From JBFMDH01 sp044868105 (GTDB lineage: Bacteria > Acidobacteriota > Blastocatellia > UBA7656): a DNA stretch of 6,190 nucleotides. The translations under genes and the position numbers were made by a program. The stretch is from positions 1-6,190 of the forward strand of contig JBIOWC010000845.1 of NCBI GenBank assembly GCA_044868105.1. Direction: 5' to 3'. Positions 1 to 4,624 of the stretch are shown here, piece after piece. The first letter of the stretch is position 1; every line of letters starts with the position of its first letter. The notes beneath the pieces were generated by a model. The model had not been told where the DNA came from, did not search any database, and saw only the letters and a list, made by a program, of their open reading frames with translations.

Positions 1-97
1 ACAATCTCCCGGCGTTCAATCGCCAATCGCTATAATGCGGGAGCAAACGGGCGCAGGCCATCCGATTGTTGTGTGGAGAGAGGGGAAAGGGGTGACG

Positions 98-125
98 CTG
101 CAACCGGAATTTCTTCTGGTTGCAG
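98..125 (-). terminator. Hairpin after the acyl-CoA ligase, possible transcript end
   Basis: CTGCAACC (98-105) and GGTTGCAG (118-125) are perfect inverted arms. The inner bases add GAA/TTC, giving a stem of about 12 positions closed by a four-base loop (GAAA on the minus strand, a GNRA-type loop). On the minus strand one inner position is an A-C mismatch; on the plus strand it is a G-U pair. It lies 38 bases past the ligase stop codon, where a terminator is expected. No T-run follows on either strand (the minus strand continues pyrimidine-rich, CACCCCTTTCCCC), so it is not a classical intrinsic terminator; it could be a 3'-end stabiliser or a Rho-assisted end. Confidence 0.4.
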
Positions 126-163
126 ACTCGTATGTTGAAATTCAGAAAACCAATGACCAATCT

Positions 164-1762
164 TTAATTTACGCGCTTGGCCTGTCCACCCCAGTATTTA
201 TCACGCAACTGATTTTTTTGAATCTTGCCGGTAGCCGTGCGCGGCAAGACCTCAACGAAAAAGATTTTCTTGGGACATTTGAAATGCGCCATATGCTCAC
301 GACAAAAGGCCATCAATTCATTTTCTGTTGCCTGAGCGTTCGGTTTTAACACCACCATGGCGACAGGCACTTCGCCCCATTTTTCGTCGGGCGCGGCGAC
401 AATCGCGGCTTCAAGTACCGCCGGGTGTTTATACAACATGCCTTCGACTTCAATGGAGGAAATATTTTCGCCGCCCGAAATAATCAAGTCTTTCTTGCGG
501 TCAACCACTTCAATGAAGCCTTCGCTGTCCAGCAAAGCCATATCCCCCGTGTGAAACCAACCATCAACAATCACCGCGCTGGTGGCATCGGGTTGATTCC
601 AGTAACCCGCCATGACGACATTTGAACGCGCCAGAACTTCGCCGACTTCACCGCTATCGGGCGCGACACTGAGGCCTTCATCATTGACCACGCGAATATC
701 AACGCCAATCATCGGATAGCCGGTCTTGGTCTGCACGCGGAGTTTTTCGTCGTCGGATAAAGCTTTCATCGTCGGTTTGACTTTTGAAACCGTCAAAAAC
801 GGCGAGGTTTCCGTCAGCCCGTAAATTTGAATCACCCGCCAATTGAATTTTTCCTGCGCCCCTTGAATCGTCGCCATCGGCGGCGCCGACCCGGCCGTAC
901 CGACGCGGAAATTTTTCGGCAGCGCTTTGAGGGTTGTTTCGTCGAGCGAACAATTCAAAGCCATATTAATCATGGTCGGCGGCATACAAGCGAAAGTGAC
1001 CTGTTCATCACGCACCAGTCGGAAAAATTCCAGCGGCTCAAATTTGCGAATGATGACGTGGGTTCCGCCCATGCCGGTCACTGCGTAAGGCACGCCCCAA
1101 CCGTTGCAATGAAATTGTGCCAGCGTGTGCAGGTAAACATCGTCTTCGCGTATGCCAAATTCACAGATTGAATTCATGGCGTTCATATAGAGATTGCGAT
1201 GCGTCAGCATCACGCCTTTGGGACGGCCGGTCGTGCCCGACGTGTAGAGCAACGCCGAGGCTTCGTTCTCGTCAATCTCTGCGGGTTCGGGTTCCTCATT
1301 TGCTGCCTGTGTGATGAGCTTTTCATAATCCTGCCAACCGGCGGCGGCGACCGTGGCGTGATCATTGGCGGCGATGAACTGTTCGATAGACTTGAGGTTT
1401 TTGCGAATCGGTTCGATGAGCGGCGCAAGCTCTTCTTCGATAATTAACACCTTCGCGCCGCCGTGATTGAGAATGTATTCAAAATCATCAGGCACCAGGC
1501 GAAAGTTCATCGGCATCAGGATAGCGCCGAGAATGGCGGTGCCGAAAAAAGCTTCAAGAATGCGATGACTGTTGGGCATGAGTATCGCGACGCGGTCGCC
1601 TTTCTGAACGCCCAACGAGCGCATCAGATTCGCCCACTGAAAAACCCGTTCCCCAAATTGTTTGTAGGTAAGTCGCAACTCGCCGCTGACAATCGCTTCT
1701 TTGCCAGCGTGAACGACCAGGGCGCGTTTAAGAAAATCGTATTCATTAAGCGGAACAATCAC
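164..1762 (-). CDS. AMP-forming fatty acyl-CoA ligase (acyl-CoA synthetase)
   Basis: This 532-aa cytoplasmic enzyme of the ANL superfamily activates a carboxylic acid with ATP and joins it to CoA, releasing AMP and PPi. Visible motifs, in order, are the phosphate-binding loop YTSGTTGRPKG (173-183), FHCNGWG (217-223), the adenine motif YGLTETS (314-320), GWFHTGD (401-407), the hinge DRKKDLIISGGENIS (421-435) and the C-terminal catalytic lysine in TATGK (K513). The length is normal and nothing essential is missing. The FHCNGW and GGTH segments resemble the medium/long-chain AlkK-like and plant AAE-like branch, so a fatty or aryl-alkyl acid is likelier than acetate; the exact substrate cannot be read. 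The start is GTG at 1762, chosen because GGGAGG lies six bases upstream. The gene lies 133 bases behind the permease, so it may have its own promoter. Family certain; substrate inferred. Confidence 0.95.
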   Translation of the reverse strand: MIVPLNEYDFLKRALVVHAGKEAIVSGELRLTYKQFGERVFQWANLMRSLGVQKGDRVAILMPNSHRILEAFFGTAILGAILMPMNFRLVPDDFEYILNHGGAKVLIIEEELAPLIEPIRKNLKSIEQFIAANDHATVAAAGWQDYEKLITQAANEEPEPAEIDENEASALLYTSGTTGRPKGVMLTHRNLYMNAMNSICEFGIREDDVYLHTLAQFHCNGWGVPYAVTGMGGTHVIIRKFEPLEFFRLVRDEQVTFACMPPTMINMALNCSLDETTLKALPKNFRVGTAGSAPPMATIQGAQEKFNWRVIQIYGLTETSPFLTVSKVKPTMKALSDDEKLRVQTKTGYPMIGVDIRVVNDEGLSVAPDSGEVGEVLARSNVVMAGYWNQPDATSAVIVDGWFHTGDMALLDSEGFIEVVDRKKDLIISGGENISSIEVEGMLYKHPAVLEAAIVAAPDEKWGEVPVAMVVLKPNAQATENELMAFCREHMAHFKCPKKIFFVEVLPRTATGKIQKNQLRDKYWGGQAKRVN

Positions 1763-1768
1763 CGTAAA

Positions 1769-1774
1769 CCTCCC
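1769..1774 (-). promoter_or_regulatory. Strong ribosome binding site fixing the GTG start of the acyl-CoA ligase
   Basis: The minus strand reads GGGAGG, then six bases, then GTG. No ATG sits at a comparable spacing, so this site decides the non-ATG start at 1762. Confidence 0.75.
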
Positions 1775-1874
1775 GAGAATTTATAAGGGTTATAATGAGG
1801 TGGCGTACAAATTAAAAACCAATCGCCGCCAAGACACAAAGCCGCAATGCATTTTATGAAAATTTATTCTGTGC

Positions 1875-1891
1875 GGTCGGGGTTTGCGACC
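1875..1891 (-). terminator. Weak hairpin after the permease
   Basis: On the minus strand GGTCG, seven bases and CGACC form a five-pair GC-rich stem beginning four bases after the permease stop codon. No T-run follows directly, only an A/T-rich stretch a few bases on. It is short enough to be chance and is listed as a possible transcript end in the 133-base gap before the ligase. Confidence 0.2.
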
Positions 1892-1895
1892 AGGC

Positions 1896-3215
1896 TTACG
1901 GTGACTCAGTAATTTTTTCGGTTTGTCTATGGCGTTTTGTGAGCCGGTGAATCAAATAAATCAACAAGCCCACACCGGCGGCAATTGCCGAATCGCGCAC
2001 ATCGAGCAAGGTCGCATTCGAGAGTAACCAGGCAATCAATAACATGGTGAAAATCGCCAGGGATATTCCGAAAGGCGCTTTGAACATTGCCGCCGGCGCT
2101 CCGGTTTTTTTCCTCAGCATAATCAACGCCGCACAAGTAACGCCGTAAGAGAAGAGTCTGGCGATGACGCTCAGGTTGACCTGCTTGGAAAATGAGCTCC
2201 ACAGCGTCAGTAGCATCATCACAATCGTGGTAATCAAAATCGCAATGTGCGGCGTGCGGAAGCGTTCGTGGGTTGCGGCAATAAGGCGCGGGATTTCGTT
2301 GCTCTCGCCCAGGGCATACAGCAACCGCGAGCCAGCCAGTACCAACACATTCAAATTGCCGATAATCGAAATCAACACGCCGGCCGTGATAATGGCGCCC
2401 CCGGCTCTCCCTAAAAACAGACTCCCGGCATCGGCCATCGGTTTTGTCGAGGTGGACAGTTGCGGCAGCGTACCGACGCAGACAACTTGAATGCCGAGGT
2501 AGACTACGGCAACCAGCGCGATGGCCGCGAGCAGCGCCTTCGGTTGGTTGCGTTGCGGGTCTTGGATTTCAGCGGCGGGAATCACCGCCATCTCAAAACC
2601 CGTGAAGGCATAAATCATGGTCAGCACCGATGTGGAAAAGGTCTTGTAGCCCAGGTCCTGGGTTATCGAAAAGTTCTGCGGCGTGATGAAGAAAATACCG
2701 ACAAAAATAAAGAGGAGAATCGGAATGAGTTTGCCAATGGTGAAGATGTTGCTTAGCCTTGCCGTGTCGCGCACGCCGAGGACATTGACCATGGTGAGTA
2801 AAAAAACGACGGTGATAATCACTAAAGCGCGCCAGAGCGGGGTGGTCGCCTGGGGAAAAAAATAACCGAGGTAATCAATCAGCAGGTTGCAATTCGCCGC
2901 AAATGCCGTAAGCCGGGCAAGCCAGATGAGCCAGCCGACTTCAAATCCCATGACTGAACCGAAGGCTTCGCGCGCATAAAGGTAAGGTCCGCCGGTCGCT
3001 GAAAACCGGCTGCCGACTTCGGCAAAGCAGAGCACGATAAGCGCGACGACCACAGCGCAGGCGATGAAGGCGATGATGCTGTAAGCGCCGATGAGCGCAA
3101 AGACTTTCGAGGGCAAGCCGAAAATTCCCGCGCCAATGATGCCGTTAATCGCCACGGCGACCAAATCCCAGCGGCGAATCCCGCGCACCAGTCCCGTATC
3201 AGTTTGTTGGTTCAT
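1896..3215 (-). CDS. APC-superfamily amino acid permease
   Basis: This 439-aa inner-membrane protein should import an amino acid or related amine by proton or sodium coupling, or exchange. It has about 12 hydrophobic segments (roughly 18-38, 42-64, 87-112, 130-147, 156-177, 193-216, 228-248, 273-297, 322-342, 347-367, 380-399 and 407-425) and a basic C-terminal tail. Family landmarks are GIIGAGIFGLP in broken helix 1 (25-35), TGGPYLYAREAFG (74-86) and the helix 6 region YAFTGFEMAVIPAAEIQDP (202-220). The substrate cannot be assigned. The ATG at 3215 lies inside the last codons of the 57-aa upstream gene, a 17-base overlap, and no clear Shine-Dalgarno precedes it, so translation may be coupled to that gene. 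The length is slightly short for the family but complete. Confidence 0.92.
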   Translation of the reverse strand: MNQQTDTGLVRGIRRWDLVAVAINGIIGAGIFGLPSKVFALIGAYSIIAFIACAVVVALIVLCFAEVGSRFSATGGPYLYAREAFGSVMGFEVGWLIWLARLTAFAANCNLLIDYLGYFFPQATTPLWRALVIITVVFLLTMVNVLGVRDTARLSNIFTIGKLIPILLFIFVGIFFITPQNFSITQDLGYKTFSTSVLTMIYAFTGFEMAVIPAAEIQDPQRNQPKALLAAIALVAVVYLGIQVVCVGTLPQLSTSTKPMADAGSLFLGRAGGAIITAGVLISIIGNLNVLVLAGSRLLYALGESNEIPRLIAATHERFRTPHIAILITTIVMMLLTLWSSFSKQVNLSVIARLFSYGVTCAALIMLRKKTGAPAAMFKAPFGISLAIFTMLLIAWLLSNATLLDVRDSAIAAGVGLLIYLIHRLTKRHRQTEKITESP

Positions 3216-3372
3216 GGGTTTTTGTAGAGGTTTTATCTTTTACTTCTTTTCGCGCTTCGGATTTTTCTAATGAAAGTGGCTTCGCTCCACCAAGCGAGAG
3301 ACCCAGGTTCAGCAATTCTGAAGTCAGTGTCAGACGCGCATCAATGGCTTCCGGCGACATATCAACTTTCAT
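3199..3372 (-). CDS. Small protein (57 aa) of unknown function, overlapping the nucleotidyltransferase and permease genes
   Basis: The protein begins MKVDMSPEAIDARLTLTSEL, continues with a leucine-rich helical part (LLNLGLSLGG, about 21-30), and ends in a lysine/glutamate/threonine-rich, probably disordered tail (about 33-57). There is no signal peptide or membrane segment. The ATG at 3372 is chosen over an upstream in-frame start at 3417 because AGGAG lies seven bases before it. It overlaps the end of the nucleotidyltransferase frame by 11 bases and the start of the permease by 17, a pattern typical of translational coupling. The N-terminal MSPEAI..RL pattern gives me the impression of short proteins found beside nucleotidyltransferases of this type, but that is memory, not a search. 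It may be a partner or antitoxin-like subunit; function unknown. Confidence 0.65.
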   Translation of the reverse strand: MKVDMSPEAIDARLTLTSELLNLGLSLGGAKPLSLEKSEARKEVKDKTSTKTHEPTN

Positions 3373-3622
3373 CCTGAATCTCCTGCAATCGTTTAATATC
3401 ATCCTGATCTTGCCCACTATTGCGAATGGATTTCAAAGCAATTAATCCTTCACGCGATACGACTTTGATTGTTTGATTGCCCCACTGAAAAGTTGTTCTG
3501 GTTTCCCAGGCCTTTTCTGTTGCAGGGCTCACGAGCAACATATCCAATGATAAAACAAAGCCCGAGTCGGCAAGGATTTTTGAAACGCGATGGATTTCAA
3601 CTGTCCCTTTAGCAAAAGACAT
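3362..3622 (-). CDS. 3' fragment of the nucleotidyltransferase as it reads (86 aa)
   Basis: The frame opens at an ATG (3622) that would be residue 77 of the intact protein and runs to a TGA overlapping the next gene by 11 bases. It includes LSLDMLLVSPATEKAWETR and the conserved VVSREGLIALK near residues 54-64. It lacks the GG/D-x-D catalytic motif, so alone it should not be an active nucleotidyltransferase. No convincing Shine-Dalgarno precedes the ATG, which argues that this Met is internal to a broken gene. Confidence 0.5.
   Translation of the reverse strand: MSFAKGTVEIHRVSKILADSGFVLSLDMLLVSPATEKAWETRTTFQWGNQTIKVVSREGLIALKSIRNSGQDQDDIKRLQEIQDES
3380..3384 (-). promoter_or_regulatory. Ribosome binding site for the 57-aa gene
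   Basis: The minus strand reads AGGAG, seven bases, then ATG (3372-3370). It lies inside the 3' end of the nucleotidyltransferase frame and selects the internal ATG over the longer reading frame that opens at 3417. Confidence 0.65.
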
Positions 3623-3849
3623 CGTTGAACTTCTATCGTGTAGCCAAGACTTCGCGCAATATTTTTGAGGTTTTCCAAAGATTCCTGTTTAACCATCAAG
3701 TCAATATCAATTGTTGAGCGGGGCAGACCATGAACGGACAGGGCTAATCCGCCGCACAAAGCATAATCGCCACCTTGCTCTTCAAGAGCCAAAATCAAGG
3801 TTTTCAATTCGCCTATATAAGTCAACCATACACTTCTCTTTTTATGCAA
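3529..3849 (-). CDS. 5' fragment of the nucleotidyltransferase as it reads (106 aa)
   Basis: Residues 1-75 are family-like and include the GG (33-34) and D48-x-D50 motif. From about residue 76 the frame is lost: the tail to residue 106 (RCLLLKGQ onward) has no family features and is out-of-frame translation of the 3' part. If translated, it would be a truncated protein with the metal-binding aspartates but without the C-terminal half. Confidence 0.5.
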   Translation of the reverse strand: MHKKRSVWLTYIGELKTLILALEEQGGDYALCGGLALSVHGLPRSTIDIDLMVKQESLENLKNIARSLGYTIEVQRCLLLKGQLKSIAFQKSLPTRALFYHWICCS

Positions 3850-3937
3850 TTTTTCTCAATACCCAATAGCGGATCAGTATGAAATAGGTTGGCAGGCGGT
3901 TGGCGCTAAACAAGTAAAGTCCCGCCCAGCGACAAGT

Positions 3938-4036
3938 AAAAAGTTATCTTCTGATTAGGCGGAAAAGGCGGATAAAGCGCCATCGGCTGGGGCGGATAAA
4001 TCGCCATCCGTCTTTTCTGCCCCATCAGAAGGTAAC
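3938..4036 (-). terminator. Stem followed by five T: possible terminator after the DUF5063-like gene
   Basis: Read on the minus strand, GTTACCTTCTGAT (4036-4024) pairs with ATCAGAAGATAAC (3955-3943) around an inner stem, and TTTTT follows at once (3942-3938). Its base lies about 97 bases past the stop of the DUF5063-like gene. A stem followed by a T-run is the intrinsic terminator pattern, but the stem is far longer than usual, so the fit may be incidental to the palindrome. Confidence 0.35.
3967..4010. repeat. Two imperfect tandem copies of a 24-base unit
   Basis: GGCGGATAAAGCGCCATCGG (3967-3986) recurs as GGCGGATAAATCGCCATCCG (3991-4010), 18 of 20 bases identical with a 24-base period. Each copy is itself nearly palindromic (GGCG...CGCC). 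The pair forms the apex of the larger palindrome, so several alternative folds are possible. Confidence 0.7.
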
Positions 4037-4132
4037 CTTGTCACTGACGACAGACTGCCGTTCTTTAACCAATAAATAATTTCATTCCCCTAATTTCAAT
4101 CTGATCCATTACCGAATACTCGGCTTTATAAG

Positions 4133-4606
4133 TCACAGCCTATTTTTGAGATGATGAACATAAAATTGAAGGTTTCTGAGGTGATTTCCCCAATGAGAAT
4201 CATACAGAATCTCAAAATGAAATAGCGCGTCTTCTGCACTATTATTCTCCCAACGCCAAGCAACTTCATGCATATCAATACCTATGTCGGTAACATCATC
4301 AAGCGCATCGCCCGTGTAAATTTCGGCTTCGCCTACTTTGTCTGTCACAGCACTTGGAATATTGTAAAACCCGAAATTAGGAAAACGCTTGGATATCAAT
4401 TCGCGCAACTGGGCATAGTTTTTTCTTGGCTCATCAGGATAATCTGTTTTATCAAATTTGTATTCAATGAAATGACTGGCCAGCGCCAGTTTATCCAGGA
4501 TCATTTCAAGTACTTGCAAATTTTCTTCTGCGTCTTCTTTGCCGTTCTCAATTAGGTCTAAATACTCAAGAATAGTGCTATGAATTTCAGCACGGCTCAT
4601 CTTCAT
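4133..4606 (-). CDS. DUF5063-like protein, function unknown
   Basis: This is a 157-aa soluble, acidic, mostly helical protein. The C-terminal half has the arrangement I associate with DUF5063: an acidic DDVTDIGIDM segment (103-112), a variable stretch (AWRWENNSAEDAL), then FEILYDSHWGNHLRNLQFYVHHL with HWG-x-H at 138-142. The N-terminal half is a helical region ending in KRFPNFGFYN (73-82). No catalytic role is known for the family. The start is ATG 4606 with CGAGG eight bases upstream; a second ATG two codons later is possible. It begins 18 bases behind the aldehyde dehydrogenase, so it may be co-transcribed, yet a counted 60-base sample is 37% GC against 62% in that neighbour, which suggests a separate origin. 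The family call is from memory of the motif pattern. Confidence 0.7.
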   Translation of the reverse strand: MKMSRAEIHSTILEYLDLIENGKEDAEENLQVLEMILDKLALASHFIEYKFDKTDYPDEPRKNYAQLRELISKRFPNFGFYNIPSAVTDKVGEAEIYTGDALDDVTDIGIDMHEVAWRWENNSAEDALFHFEILYDSHWGNHLRNLQFYVHHLKNRL

Positions 4607-4624
4607 CGAAACGGCCTCGTGTAG

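Larger units (their letters stand above)
3362..3849 (-). pseudogene. Frameshifted nucleotidyltransferase-fold gene (AbiEii/DUF6036-like)
   Basis: Two overlapping frames together make one protein. The 5' part carries GGLALSVHGLPRSTIDIDL (33-51), the polymerase-beta-type motif of GG followed by D-x-D (D48, D50). The 3' part carries LSLDMLLVSPA and VVSREGLIALKS, the usual continuation in this family. The frames meet at CAACGATG (3627-3620). One missing base there restores Q-x-MSFAKG and an uninterrupted 162-aa product: 488 bases plus one is exactly 163 codons. Members act as toxins, antitoxins or defence-linked nucleotidyltransferases; this one's role is unknown. The start is TTG (3849) with a weak GAGAAAA upstream; a second TTG at 3825 is an alternative. 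It is either a real pseudogene or a sequencing error. Confidence 0.75.
3927..4046. repeat. 120-base imperfect palindrome (long inverted repeat)
   Basis: Three collinear arm pairs were found by hand: 3927-3936 with 4037-4046 (9 of 10 pair), 3943-3955 with 4024-4036 (13 of 13, one G-U), and 3958-3973 with 4006-4021 (16 of 16, two G-U). A two-base mismatch (TA/CC) separates the second and third, and a six-base bulge TAAAAA on the left separates the first and second. The loop (3974-4005) holds half of a 24-base tandem repeat. The similarity stops sharply outside both ends, as in a small mobile or dispersed hairpin element, but no target duplication is visible. It lies between the DUF5063-like gene and the nucleotidyltransferase. 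Confidence 0.75.

Noticed and set aside
31..36. TATAAT on the plus strand resembling a -10 box
   Set aside because: No -35-like hexamer sits at 16-18 bases upstream, and no plausible plus-strand gene follows.
35..349. 104-codon open frame on the plus strand at the left edge
   Set aside because: More than half is antisense to the C-terminal end of the acyl-CoA ligase, it crosses the hairpin at 98-125, and it has no ribosome binding site or family features.
1780..1810. Possible minus-strand promoter for the ligase (TTGTAC, 19 bases, TATAAA)
   Set aside because: The spacing is long and the predicted transcript start would fall inside the ribosome binding site; the alternative TATAAC (1789-1794) has no good -35 box.
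3373..3417. Longer 72-codon version of the small gene starting at 3417
   Set aside because: The extra 15 codons lie antiparallel in frame to nothing conserved, overlap the nucleotidyltransferase further, and the good AGGAG site points to the ATG at 3372.
3610..3640. Programmed ribosomal frameshift in the nucleotidyltransferase
   Set aside because: No X-XXY-YYZ slippery heptamer or obvious downstream stimulatory structure is visible at the junction, and such genes are ordinarily single-frame; a deletion or read error is simpler.
3967..4010. CRISPR array
   Set aside because: There are only two imperfect 24-base units directly abutting, with no spacers and no cas genes nearby.
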